Under the pieces are notes generated by a model that worked only from the letters and a program-made list of their open reading frames with translations, did not search any database and was not told the origin of the DNA. This document shows positions 17,198 through 25,846 of a stretch of 64,000 bases of DNA, one piece after another; the first letter of the stretch is position 1, and each line of letters opens with the position of its first letter. Both the position numbers and the translations under genes were made by a program. The stretch spans positions 62,001 through 126,000 of the forward strand of contig NZ_KB850072.1 of the NCBI RefSeq assembly GCF_000369525.1. Direction: 5' to 3'. This DNA comes from Acinetobacter higginsii (GTDB taxonomy: Bacteria > Pseudomonadota > Gammaproteobacteria > Pseudomonadales > Moraxellaceae).

Positions 17198-18361
17198 ATG
17201 GACCTCAATCATAATATTCATAATGAAAACAATCTGATGCTCAGCAAAACACGAAAAGTGATTGCACTTGGTTTTGCCACACAAGGCCTTGGCTACGCGA
17301 CCGTGATGACGGCACTCCCCACAATAAAAGGTCGATTCAGACTTTCAGATGATCAATTATCGCTGATTATTCTAGGGGTATGCATCGCAGCGGCACTCGG
17401 TTCAATTTTAGCTGATCGTATCGCAGTCAAGCTTGGCTCACGACTTGCTGTAGTGACTGGCTTTATTTTTGAAGCACTAGGAATAGCAATTGCTGCATTT
17501 AGTCCAAATTTGATCCTCATGATTGCGAGTTTTTTGCTTTATGGACTTGGATTAGGCTGTTTAGATGCAGCACTGAATATGCAAGCAGTTATCATGGAAC
17601 AACGGCTTGGTAAAAGTGTATTTGGTGGTTTCTTTGCATGTTATACCGCGGCTGCATTTTTAGGGGCATTGATTATGTCAGCCACGGTTTCAACAGCACT
17701 TGGAGCAACGACAGCATTATGCATTGCAGTAGCGATTGCCTTTATCACCTCGCAACTCTCTAGACACTGTTTATTTCAGCAAAAACAATCCTCAGACATA
17801 CATCTGCAAGATAAGCCAGCGATTCCATATCAACAGCTTCTTATTTTTGGGCTGATTATTTTGATTGTGTTTACTGTCGATTCTGCAATCAGTACATGGA
17901 GTTCAATTTATCTCAAAGATGTTTTGGCAAGCTCGGCAACCATCGCTCCTTTGGGTTATGCAGCCTATCAAATTGGAATTCTACTCACACGCTTAAGTCT
18001 TGATTATTTACTGCAATTTAAAACAGCGACATGGATTGCTTTGGTCACGCTCCTGATCGGGGCATTCGGATGTGTATTGTCTGGAATCAGCCATTCATTA
18101 GTGACCGTTATTTTGGGTTTTGCATTGGCTGGTGTTGCCGTAGGTGCTTTGGTTCCACTGACCTATTCTGCTGTAGGTCGTTTGGATGAAAGCCGACGCG
18201 ATGAAATTATTGCTCGTGTTAATATTTTTAATTATGGCGGCGCAGTAGCGGGTGCGGTCATCGTTGGGCTGCTGGCAACGCCTTTTGGTTATGCGCCGTC
18301 CTTTATTGGTTTGGCATTTGCCTTACTCAGTATTATCTATTTAAGAAAAAGACTGGTTTGA
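17198..18361 (+). CDS. MFS transporter (substrate unknown)
   Basis: A 387-residue major facilitator protein with twelve predicted helices. The loop after helix 2 reads ADRIAVKLGSRLAV, a form of the MFS G-x-x-x-D/R-x-G-R motif. FGGFFACYTAAAFLGA and VPLTYSAVGRLDESRRDEIIARVNIFNYGGA are typical of the drug/sugar-efflux-like branch. An internal start at ATG 17237 is possible. The gene stands between argO and argP, flanked by a 65-bp repeat that suggests insertion between them. The substrate cannot be deduced. Confidence 0.8.
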   Translation: MDLNHNIHNENNLMLSKTRKVIALGFATQGLGYATVMTALPTIKGRFRLSDDQLSLIILGVCIAAALGSILADRIAVKLGSRLAVVTGFIFEALGIAIAAFSPNLILMIASFLLYGLGLGCLDAALNMQAVIMEQRLGKSVFGGFFACYTAAAFLGALIMSATVSTALGATTALCIAVAIAFITSQLSRHCLFQQKQSSDIHLQDKPAIPYQQLLIFGLIILIVFTVDSAISTWSSIYLKDVLASSATIAPLGYAAYQIGILLTRLSLDYLLQFKTATWIALVTLLIGAFGCVLSGISHSLVTVILGFALAGVAVGALVPLTYSAVGRLDESRRDEIIARVNIFNYGGAVAGAVIVGLLATPFGYAPSFIGLAFALLSIIYLRKRLV

Positions 18362-18404
18362 TCTATATCAATCAGGGCAAAGCTATTTTGTACTGGTTAT
18401 GATC

Positions 18405-18469
18405 ATCTTTTTTTATTTTTAAAATTTAGTAAGATTAAGGCTGTTTGAATTTTCCTAAATTTTTCTAAG
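18405..18469 (+). repeat. 65-bp imperfect repeat, copy 2, argP leader
   Basis: Partner of 16790-16854. It ends seven bases before the argP start codon, so it contains the argP promoter region and may include an autoregulatory site. Confidence 0.55.
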
Positions 18470-18475
18470 GTTCTT

Positions 18476-19363
18476 ATGCTGGACAATAAACAATGTGAAG
18501 CCTTCTTTGCAGTTGCGGAACATGGAAGCTTCGAACAGGCAGGTGCCAAGCTCTGTATTACTGCATCAGCGGTGACATTAAGGGTGCAAGCACTTGAAAA
18601 AGAATTAGGGCAACTACTGCTGATCCGGGGTCGTCCTTGTGTTTTAACACAAGCAGGTCAGCAGATCTTTGAACACATACAGCACATCCGACGTTTAGAA
18701 CAAAACTTACTTCATGGTTTGACTGGTGGAGGAGAATCACATTTTTTTAAAACTGTGATTGGTTCAAATGAAGACTCTTTAGCGACATGGTTGCTTCCTG
18801 CATTAAAGGATGTGTTACTCAAAGAAAAGATTGTGATTGAGCTGAGAACAGATGACCAATCTCATACCTATTCATTATTAGAAAAGGGGACGGTGAGTGC
18901 CTGTATTTCAATTGAAGATCAACCCATGCGTGGTTGCCGTGCGCAATATTTAGGCTTGATGCGTTATCAAATGATGGCGACAGCGCAATTTAGACGGAAA
19001 TGGTTTGCAGAAGGCATTCATCGAGAAACTTTACGGGCTGCACCAGCGATTATTTTTAATGAAAAAGACCGTATGCATTTTGATGTTCTGGAAAAAAACT
19101 ATGGATTGATGAAAGGGACTTATCCTTGTCATTTAATTCCATCATCAGAGTCTTTTGTGACCGCCATTAAATTGGGGTTAGGCTATGGCATGGTGCCTGA
19201 GCTGCAACTGAATATTGAAAATAAAGCAGAAGTATTGGTTGGGTTATTGCCTGATATTCGAATTGATATTCCACTGTATTGGCATCATTGGGATCAACAA
19301 TCAAAGCCACTACAGCTTTTGACAGAGCATATTGTAAATCACGCTCGATTAATTTTGGCCTAA
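18476..19363 (+). CDS. argP: LysR-type regulator ArgP
   Basis: A 295-residue LysR-type regulator. Residues 1-60 are the winged helix (QCEAFFAVAEHGSFEQAGAKL, then ASAVTLRVQALEKELGQLLL), followed by the linker helix and a periplasmic-binding-type effector domain. The sequences RGRPCVLTQAGQ and SSESFVTAIKLGLGYGMVPELQ match ArgP/IciA. In enteric bacteria ArgP activates argO in response to arginine and represses it with lysine. The start follows TAAGGTTCTT. The nearby argO on the minus strand supports the name. Confidence 0.87.
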   Translation: MLDNKQCEAFFAVAEHGSFEQAGAKLCITASAVTLRVQALEKELGQLLLIRGRPCVLTQAGQQIFEHIQHIRRLEQNLLHGLTGGGESHFFKTVIGSNEDSLATWLLPALKDVLLKEKIVIELRTDDQSHTYSLLEKGTVSACISIEDQPMRGCRAQYLGLMRYQMMATAQFRRKWFAEGIHRETLRAAPAIIFNEKDRMHFDVLEKNYGLMKGTYPCHLIPSSESFVTAIKLGLGYGMVPELQLNIENKAEVLVGLLPDIRIDIPLYWHHWDQQSKPLQLLTEHIVNHARLILA

Positions 19364-19532
19364 GATGAGAGAATAACAATAAAAAATTATTATATCGTGT
19401 ATAGAACAAGATTTTAAATGCATGAGCTAACATTACTTCTAAAACGTTTAATTGGTGAAATGAAACCTAATAAATGTTTAGAAGTAATGTCAAAACTAAA
19501 ACAAGTCTGGATATTATATTGGATGACAATGA

Positions 19533-19868
19533 TTAGAAAATTCTAGAGCTTCCAATATATTGTTTAGAAACATGATTTAAGGCGGTTAATATACTGCTGG
19601 CATCTTTTGTGCTTAATGCTTCATTGAGTTCATGCATATAAGCGACAATTTGTGCTTTTACTTTGTCTGCGAAAACTGGCGTGACAGCTTGATCTTCATA
19701 AAGTAGGACATAGTTTTTTGCAAAACCATAAATGAGGAATAAAGCATTGTGTTCAAGCGGGTGCTCAGCAGCAACAATGGCTTGTTCACATTGATGTTTT
19801 AATTGTTGGTAGGCATCCGTTCCATTTGGAAGAGTTTGAAACGTTTCAAATATAGATTGGAAATTCAT
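19533..19868 (-). CDS. Hypothetical protein, 111 residues
   Basis: I do not recognise the family. It is a soluble, mainly helical protein without signal peptide, with FLIYGFAKNYVLLYEDQAVTP in the centre and a long helix near AQIVAYMHELNEALSTKD. Length and codon use look like a real Acinetobacter gene. It stands alone between argP and a lipoprotein gene in the opposite direction. Confidence 0.65.
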   Translation of the reverse strand: MNFQSIFETFQTLPNGTDAYQQLKHQCEQAIVAAEHPLEHNALFLIYGFAKNYVLLYEDQAVTPVFADKVKAQIVAYMHELNEALSTKDASSILTALNHVSKQYIGSSRIF

Positions 19869-20169
19869 TTGAATTACTCGCTCAAAAAGAAAATCTACAG
19901 ATGATTGAACTAAAAATCAAGAAAAATTTATTATTTTTGATGAGGAATTATTTATGCATTGATTTAGGTTATTTTGCTTTAAAGAATTAAATACTTTATT
20001 AGAGGTTTTAGTTTTCTCTCTGTATCAAACTTGAATATAACTGTGATATCACAGATTTATTTAATGTTTTTTACATTTCCGATACTAGTCATATACATGC
20101 TGTACAAATCAAAAAAGGCCTTAATATGGGAAAATAGTAACAATTATTTGATTTTGATCGGTTTAGGTA
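19869..20169. other. Intergenic region without identified gene
   Basis: A+T-rich bases between two divergent small genes. A frame from 20031 runs into the lipoprotein gene in another phase but lacks a ribosome-binding site. The segment probably holds only the two promoters. Confidence 0.5.
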
Positions 20170-20580
20170 ATGGTTGTGAAGAATATTTTACTACCCGCGA
20201 TTTTGGTATTGGGTTTGGTTGGTTGTACTTCGATCACAACGATGTCTCCTGCTCAATTTAACCAACTCAGTACAACACAGATCCCATTTTCAGGAAGTTG
20301 GACAGGTGAAGCGGGTGCTGCATCAGTCGCGTTAAGTCTGAACCGTCAAGGCATTGGGATGCTGTGTATGGATGACCGTAAGGAAGTCATGTCTTATCGG
20401 GTAAAGTTGGTTGATAACACCCTATACAGTGATAAAGGGGTCAAGTTTAAAGTCAAAGCGTTGAATAACAGCGAGGCTAACATTCACATGAGTCTATTGG
20501 GATTAGGGGTTAATCTTGATCTGAATAAAGATGATTCGTTAAAGAATGCCACTGTGGGTTGTAAGCAAGCCCTAAATTAA
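20170..20580 (+). CDS. Small lipoprotein of unknown function
   Basis: A 136-residue protein with a lipoprotein signal: basic start, hydrophobic LLPAILVLGLVG and the lipobox Cys at residue 19 (LVGC). The mature part is a small beta-rich domain beginning FSGSWTGEAGAASVALSLNRQG with two further Cys residues. GTG 20176, giving MKNILLPAIL, is an equally good start with better spacing from AGG. It lies 73 bases before the MarC gene in the same direction. The role is unknown. Confidence 0.7.
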   Translation: MVVKNILLPAILVLGLVGCTSITTMSPAQFNQLSTTQIPFSGSWTGEAGAASVALSLNRQGIGMLCMDDRKEVMSYRVKLVDNTLYSDKGVKFKVKALNNSEANIHMSLLGLGVNLDLNKDDSLKNATVGCKQALN

Positions 20581-20653
20581 TTTTGTATTGCGATTCTAAA
20601 CCTTGCCTGTGATTGCAGGCAGTTAAAATTTTCCGCAGATTAAAGAGACCGTT

Positions 20654-21277
20654 ATGTTTTCTCCTTATATTCATGCGTTTGCATTATTTTTCTCATTGCT
20701 CAATCCCTTCCTGATGAGTGTTTACATGGTCGGGATGATCCGTAATACCGATGCAAAGGTATTTAGTAAAGCCTTGATACAGGGCAGTTTGATCGCCTTC
20801 GGGGTGTTTATTCTATTTGCCTGGGGCGGTGAGAATATTTTTAGTCGCTATTTAAATGTTCGTTTCGAATCCTTTCAAATTTTTGGTGGTCTAATTTTCT
20901 TGGTGATCGGTTATCGCTATGTTTTCCAAGGGGCTGAAACCATTGGTGAGATGCGGGGGGCGCCTGAGCATTTGGCGGGTACCATCGCGATGCCATTTAT
21001 GATCGGTCCAGGCACAATTAGTGCGGCGGTAGTGACAGGGGTAAGTGTACCTTTTACTGGGGCAATAGCTGTTATTGCAATTACCTTGATTCTAACCTGT
21101 AGTATTTTGATCCTGATGAAGTTTGGTCATGACCATTTACGCTATAAACATGCAAAATATATCGATCGCTATTTTGATATTGTCGGACGTTTATCTGCTT
21201 TACTGATCGGTACGATCGCAATTGATATGATTGTAAACGGTATCATTGGGCTGATTCGTTCAGCTAATCTGAGTTGA
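20654..21277 (+). CDS. MarC family integral membrane protein
   Basis: A 207-residue protein with six hydrophobic segments. The MarC/NAAT signature is seen in LFFSLLNPFLMSVYMVGM, FQIFGGLIFLVIGYRYVFQG and AMPFMIGPGTISAAVV. The biochemical role of MarC proteins is unsettled; some archaeal members move neutral amino acids, and the E. coli member does not confer antibiotic resistance. It may be co-transcribed with the preceding lipoprotein. Confidence 0.82.
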   Translation: MFSPYIHAFALFFSLLNPFLMSVYMVGMIRNTDAKVFSKALIQGSLIAFGVFILFAWGGENIFSRYLNVRFESFQIFGGLIFLVIGYRYVFQGAETIGEMRGAPEHLAGTIAMPFMIGPGTISAAVVTGVSVPFTGAIAVIAITLILTCSILILMKFGHDHLRYKHAKYIDRYFDIVGRLSALLIGTIAIDMIVNGIIGLIRSANLS

Positions 21278-21494
21278 ATTGTATTAAACCCAGATTCCTA
21301 CATCTCAGGTATTTTTCAAACATTCTCTTTCTTTTGAGGATGCATTGAATCAAAAATACTTGGGATGTCATTATTTTGAATTAAACAATAACAAGATCAT
21401 AAAAAGAATTGATGATGTTTTATCGTTTTGCGCATATGTTTATACCCATGAATAAACGATAATAATCATGTTGTATTCTCTATGAGCTCTTCCC

Positions 21495-22016
21495 ATGTAT
21501 CAATTAGATCAAGCAAACCAAGCACCTGACGACCAGTCAGAGCTGACAATGACCGTTTTGATGACACCTGATATGGCCAACTTTTCAGGTAATGTTCATG
21601 GTGGAACGATTTTAAAGCTACTTGATCAAGTTGCTTATGCTTGTGCAAGCCGATACTCAGGCAGCTATGTTGTGACTTTATCTGTTGATCGCGTTAATTT
21701 CAAAGAACCAATTTATGTTGGTGAGCTAGTGACCTTTTTGGCCAGCGTGAATCATGTTGGGCGTACTTCGATGGAAATTGGTATTCGTGTTGAAGCGCAA
21801 AATATTCAGAAGCGTACCATCCGCCATACCAATACTTGTTATTTCACTATGGTTGCAGTGGATGAACAGCGTAAGCCAAAAGAAGTACCACAATTAAATC
21901 TAGATACAGAATGGAAGCGTTGTCGCTTTGAAGCCGCAGAGCAGCGTAAGGCGACACGTTTACAAGAAGTTCATCAGCCTTCATGCAGCATGTTTAAGAA
22001 AACCACTCAATGCTAA
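21495..22016 (+). CDS. Acyl-CoA thioesterase, hotdog fold (YciA-like)
   Basis: A 173-residue protein with the single-hotdog thioesterase core. NFSGNVHGGTILKLLDQVAYACASRYSG includes the active-site helix with D44, and VTLSVDRVNFKEPIYVGELV follows. It hydrolyses acyl-CoA thioesters in the cytoplasm, probably as a hexamer; chain-length preference cannot be read. The C-terminal 40 residues are basic and less conserved. A strong terminator follows. Confidence 0.85.
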   Translation: MYQLDQANQAPDDQSELTMTVLMTPDMANFSGNVHGGTILKLLDQVAYACASRYSGSYVVTLSVDRVNFKEPIYVGELVTFLASVNHVGRTSMEIGIRVEAQNIQKRTIRHTNTCYFTMVAVDEQRKPKEVPQLNLDTEWKRCRFEAAEQRKATRLQEVHQPSCSMFKKTTQC

Positions 22017-22047
22017 TTTTTTAATGCAGAGCTTATTCAAAAAATAA

Positions 22048-22082
22048 AAGATCGAACCGCAGCATGGTTCGATCTTTTTTTA
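22048..22082 (+). terminator. Intrinsic terminator after thioesterase gene
   Basis: A perfect 11-bp stem (22048-22058 with 22066-22076), 7-nt loop and T-run. Confidence 0.9.
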
Positions 22083-22155
22083 CATTTGTAATGAAATAAA
22101 TTTTAAATCATTATAAATGTGGGTCTAAAGGGTCTGGAGGAACCTTAAGATCTGA

Positions 22156-22350
22156 TTAGTTTGTTGGTGCAGGTGTAGATGCAGGTGCTTCAGTTGCTGT
22201 TGCATCAGTTGCAGCTTGACCTTGAGTTTCAGGTTGCTCTTGAGTTGAAACAACAACTTTTTCTTCAGTTTGTTGTTCTACTGGTGCTGCAAATGTAGAA
22301 GCTGCAGCAAGAGTAAGTGTAGTCGCAAGAACAGTTTTGATAAATTTCAT
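22156..22350 (-). CDS. Small secreted Ala/Thr/Gln-rich protein
   Basis: A 64-residue protein with a textbook signal peptide (MKFIKTVLATTLTLAAASTFA) and a mature part of only about 43 residues. The mature part is low in complexity: Gln, Glu, Thr, Ala and Pro, ending APASTPAPTN. I start at ATG 22350, nine bases after AAGG; the in-frame ATG at 22359 would abut that ribosome-binding site. No fold or function is recognisable; it is probably a disordered periplasmic peptide. Confidence 0.65.
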   Translation of the reverse strand: MKFIKTVLATTLTLAAASTFAAPVEQQTEEKVVVSTQEQPETQGQAATDATATEAPASTPAPTN

Positions 22351-22829
22351 GTTTGGCATCCTTATTTCATTTAAAATAACAACCGCAATAGGAGGATTCG
22401 GTTAATCCCAATCTCTCAATTTCGGCATGAGGTCCATGCTATGTGCCAAACGTATTTGCGGCAATGTTCTTAACAATCTATTACGTCTATCTTAACAATA
22501 TGAAATATTGAATCGCTTTATGTAGTTGCTATGTAAAACATCATGAAGAAATTAAGGATTAAAATGTATGTAAATATGTTTTTATGGTTAAAAAATAATC
22601 TATTGTTTTACGTGTTTTAAACACTAGTCTTCATTTTCTAAAAATTTATTAATTGAATAAACCATTTATATCTTATTTTTAAATAAGATTTTTAGATTTA
22701 ATATGTGATGAATATCTCTTTATTTTTATTTAATGGCTTTTAAGTCTAATTATAGAGGGAGATCATTCTTTATTTTATTTCATCAATTTTTCGCTTTAGA
22801 ATGAAATAAATTTTCAATGCGAGTCGATC
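22351..22829. other. Intergenic region, no gene seen
   Basis: A 479-base, very A+T-rich stretch between divergent genes. The only notable structure is the palindrome GTGTTTTAAACAC at 22612-22624. I see no RNA gene and no convincing Zur box. Confidence 0.5.
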
Positions 22830-23864
22830 GTGAAGGTTATTGCTCCCAAAACAGTTCCCACTCATATTATTTCTGGCTTTTTAGGGGCAGGTAAGACCAC
22901 ATTATTGCAGCATTTACTCACTCAAAAGCCTGAGCATGAAGTTTGGGCGATTCTGATGAATGAGTTTGGGCAAATTGGGGTTGACCAACAACTGATAACC
23001 CAGCAACAAGGCTATGCGGTGAAAGAGTTGTTGGGGGGGTGCCTGTGTTGTAGCAGTCAATTACCGATGCAGATTGCACTTTCTCGCTTACTCAGTGAAA
23101 GCAAACCTGATCGATTGTTTATTGAACCAACGGGCTTAGGGCATCCAGCACAATTATTGGAGCAATTGACTGAACCGCATTGGCAAACGAGCTTGGCAAT
23201 GCGAGCTTTGGTGATAGTTGTAGATGGGAGTCGTCTACATGATCAGGATTGGGTCAAACAGAATTTATATAGCGATCAATTAAAAGCGGCTCAAATTGTG
23301 GTGTTGTCGCATATCGACTGTATGACGGCAGCAGATCATCAAGCCTATGCGGCTTTAAAACAAGAATATGAAACCTATGTCCAGTATTGGATTGAAGCCG
23401 AAAATGGGCAGGTGGTTATGCAACAATTGGATATTCAGCAGCAACCTGTACAACGTAAGATCCAACCCTTATTAAGATTGCAGCAAACACAAGCTATTGA
23501 ACAGACGCCAGAAATAAAGCAACTCCCTTATCATTATGTTGAAACGGCTCAGGGTTATACGGTCGCAGGTTGGAAATTGCCGAAACGCTGGCAATTTAAT
23601 TTTCATGATTTATTAGATGTGTTGTGTGCGCAACAAGACTGGGTACGAATTAAAGGAATTTTTAATACCGATCTAGGTTGGAAAAGTTTTAATTTTAATC
23701 CGCAGCAGTTTAACTATAAGTCGGCCGAGGAGAGCATTGATAATCGAATTGAGGTGATTTGTCAGTCAACACGTGACTGGTTGGCTTTTGAAACAGAATT
23801 ATTGCAGTGCCGTATCGATCCGATTGTTGATCAACTTGATCAAATCGCACATGCTTCTCGGTAA
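22830..23864 (+). CDS. CobW/COG0523 family GTPase
   Basis: A 344-residue G3E-family GTPase. It has a Walker A motif GFLGAGKTT (16-24), the metal-binding GCLCC (70-74), EPTGLGHP, and a C-terminal CobW_C domain (YTVAGWKLPKRWQFNF onward). COG0523 proteins are metal chaperones or insertases, several for zinc (ZigA, ZNG1), in the cytoplasm. The start is GTG 22830; ribosome-binding sequence is weak. YaeQ follows 54 bases later. No Zur box is visible, so a zinc-specific role is not proven. Confidence 0.85.
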   Translation: MKVIAPKTVPTHIISGFLGAGKTTLLQHLLTQKPEHEVWAILMNEFGQIGVDQQLITQQQGYAVKELLGGCLCCSSQLPMQIALSRLLSESKPDRLFIEPTGLGHPAQLLEQLTEPHWQTSLAMRALVIVVDGSRLHDQDWVKQNLYSDQLKAAQIVVLSHIDCMTAADHQAYAALKQEYETYVQYWIEAENGQVVMQQLDIQQQPVQRKIQPLLRLQQTQAIEQTPEIKQLPYHYVETAQGYTVAGWKLPKRWQFNFHDLLDVLCAQQDWVRIKGIFNTDLGWKSFNFNPQQFNYKSAEESIDNRIEVICQSTRDWLAFETELLQCRIDPIVDQLDQIAHASR

Positions 23865-23918
23865 AATAGAGTATGCTTAGCGCCAAATTTGAGAACACTG
23901 TATTTAAGAGTTTAGTTT

Positions 23919-24449
23919 ATGGCGTTAAAAGCAACGATATATAAGGCAGACCTCAATATTGCCAATATGGATGAGCATATCTATGCCGATTATCAGCTCA
24001 CACTTGCTCAGCATCCTTCTGAAACCATTGAGCGTTTAATGGTTCGTATTCTGGCTTATGCACGGTTTGCCGATGAACGTCTAGAGTTCACCAAAGACTT
24101 ATTTGAAACAGATGAGCCAGCGTTATGGCAAAAAGACCTGACCGGACTGCTAGAGCAATGGATCGAAGTGGGCTGCCCATCTGAAGATAAAGTGAAAAAG
24201 GCCAGTGCACGTTGTAAGAGTGTTGCAGTTGTGACTTATGGTTCTCAGTCAGACGATTGGTGGCAGAAAAACACCAAGATTAAAACTTTGAGCAATGTGC
24301 AAGTGTGGCAATTGGCCCCACAAACTACGCAGGCACTTGAGAGCTTATGCGAACGTACCATGCAATTGCAGTTGAATATTATGGATGGCGAATGGACTTT
24401 GTTAAGTGACAAAGGTCAAGTCGACATTCAGTGGCAACAATTGCAATAA
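23919..24449 (+). CDS. yaeQ: YaeQ family protein
   Basis: A 176-residue protein matching YaeQ along its length: MALKATIYKADLNIANMD, LMVRILAYARFADERLEFTK, then EQWIEVGCPSEDKVKKAS. YaeQ has a PD-(D/E)XK-like nuclease fold; E. coli YaeQ was once linked to RfaH-like suppression, but its function is unresolved. It lies between a CobW GTPase and an FKBP gene, all on the plus strand with short gaps. Confidence 0.85.
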   Translation: MALKATIYKADLNIANMDEHIYADYQLTLAQHPSETIERLMVRILAYARFADERLEFTKDLFETDEPALWQKDLTGLLEQWIEVGCPSEDKVKKASARCKSVAVVTYGSQSDDWWQKNTKIKTLSNVQVWQLAPQTTQALESLCERTMQLQLNIMDGEWTLLSDKGQVDIQWQQLQ

Positions 24450-24479
24450 TTTTAGTTTGAGTGATGTGGAGAGATAGAA

Positions 24480-24821
24480 ATGAGCGCAGAATTAGAAATC
24501 ATTGACTTGAAAGTAGGTGAAGGCAAAGAAGCGGTTCGTGGTGCTTTAATCACGACTCATTATACTGGTTGGTTGGAAGATGGAACCAAGTTTGACTCGT
24601 CTTTAGATCGTGGCAACTACTTTGAAACCGTGATTGGTACCGGTCGTGTGATTAAAGGTTGGGATCAGGGCATTATGGGCATGCGTGTGGGTGGAAAGCG
24701 TAAGCTGATTGTGCCTGCACATTTGGCCTATGGCTCACGTAAAATGGGCAAGATCATTCCAGCCAATGCCAATCTGACTTTTGAAATTGAACTGTTCGAC
24801 GTAAAAACACGCGACGAATAA
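24480..24821 (+). CDS. FKBP-type peptidyl-prolyl isomerase
   Basis: A 113-residue single FKBP domain that speeds cis-trans isomerisation of prolyl bonds. It shows the family core LITTHYTGWLEDGTKFDSSLDRG, VIKGWDQGIMGMRVGGKRKLIVPAHLAYG and the final FEIELFDV. There is no signal peptide, so it is cytoplasmic. Ribosome-binding GAGA precedes ATG 24480. An imperfect hairpin (24844-24878) after the gene may be its terminator. Confidence 0.9.
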   Translation: MSAELEIIDLKVGEGKEAVRGALITTHYTGWLEDGTKFDSSLDRGNYFETVIGTGRVIKGWDQGIMGMRVGGKRKLIVPAHLAYGSRKMGKIIPANANLTFEIELFDVKTRDE

Positions 24822-25189
24822 CCAGTTTTGATTGAGTAAATCGAAGCGGTTTGGTTTATTTTTAGACTAAATCGCTTTAAAATCATAAAGATAAAATAAT
24901 ATTGATAATTGTATAATAAGATTTTGATTTTAAAAACATTTCTTTCATCTGAATTTTATTACAGCCCAAGAAAAATATATTGATTCTGTATACAGTCCTG
25001 TATATCTTTGAGTTAAAAGAGCAATTTTTCTATGGCCCTTATTGTTAAAGCATCAATCTGTATTTTCAGGGTGTGAAATGTTGTGCTTCAGGTGACTCTA
25101 AGTTGATGGGGGTAAGTCAGCTATAGTTCATCGATGATAAAAAATGTCGCAAAAAGTAATGATAAGAATTTGAGTGAGTAGAGGTCGAT
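24822..25189. other. Intergenic region with imperfect hairpin
   Basis: No gene is visible. A long imperfect inverted repeat at 24844-24878 (arms AAGCGGTTTGGT and ACTAAATCGCTT) probably ends the FKBP transcript. Confidence 0.5.
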
Positions 25190-25591
25190 ATGAATGATTA
25201 TTTGGATATCACTGCATCAGAACTATTAAGAGAGTTAGATCATTTTTTTCTGATTGATACCCATGATGGCGCCCAGACTGGTTTTTGGGTCAATGAAAAA
25301 GCGCTGACGGACAAACACTACTGGATGGATGGTGATTATAAGGTTGAAATCCTCAGATCTTTACAGCCTTCGCATCAGTATGCGCCACATGACTATAAAA
25401 TCACGCGTTTGGCAGTCGGCGAAAATGATAGCAATGTGGTGTTATTGGACTATGATGGGGTGCATAAAAAAATTCAGACTTTCCGCCGTGGTGAATGGGT
25501 GAACCGTCTGAATAAATATTTTTATCAAAAAGAGCGCCACTATTTACAGCAACTTGCAGATCATCCTAACTTTCAATTAATACAATATTAA
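25190..25591 (+). CDS. Hypothetical protein, 133 residues
   Basis: Unrecognised soluble protein without signal peptide. It is rich in aromatic residues and His (HYWMDGDYKVEIL, SHQYAPHDYKITRLAVGE), ending in a Tyr/Lys helix. Codon use and a GAGG-like ribosome-binding region before the ATG favour a real gene. It occupies the place where pgaA would be expected ahead of pgaB, but shows no similarity to that outer-membrane porin. Confidence 0.6.
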   Translation: MNDYLDITASELLRELDHFFLIDTHDGAQTGFWVNEKALTDKHYWMDGDYKVEILRSLQPSHQYAPHDYKITRLAVGENDSNVVLLDYDGVHKKIQTFRRGEWVNRLNKYFYQKERHYLQQLADHPNFQLIQY

Positions 25592-25846
25592 TCTCGTATA
25601 AGGATGCTTAAATGCCCCTAATTCAAATCTTGAAATAGGGGTTAGTGTGCTTACCAAAAAATATTGAATTAAAATGTGATTGATTTCATAAAAAATACAT
25701 TTAAGTTTATTTTCAGCTTTTAAAATTATAAATAGAATCCGTACTTCCAGCTGACCATCAAAAACATCTTATTTGTCCATAAAATTGTAAGATGATGCAG
25801 GCATGATCTGCGATCAGCGAATTTCTAATCTTGAGACGATATCTCT

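Noticed and set aside
22612..22624. Palindrome GTGTTTTAAACAC as a Zur site for the CobW gene
   Set aside because: It is more than 200 bases from the gene and does not resemble the known Zur dyad; kept only as a note.
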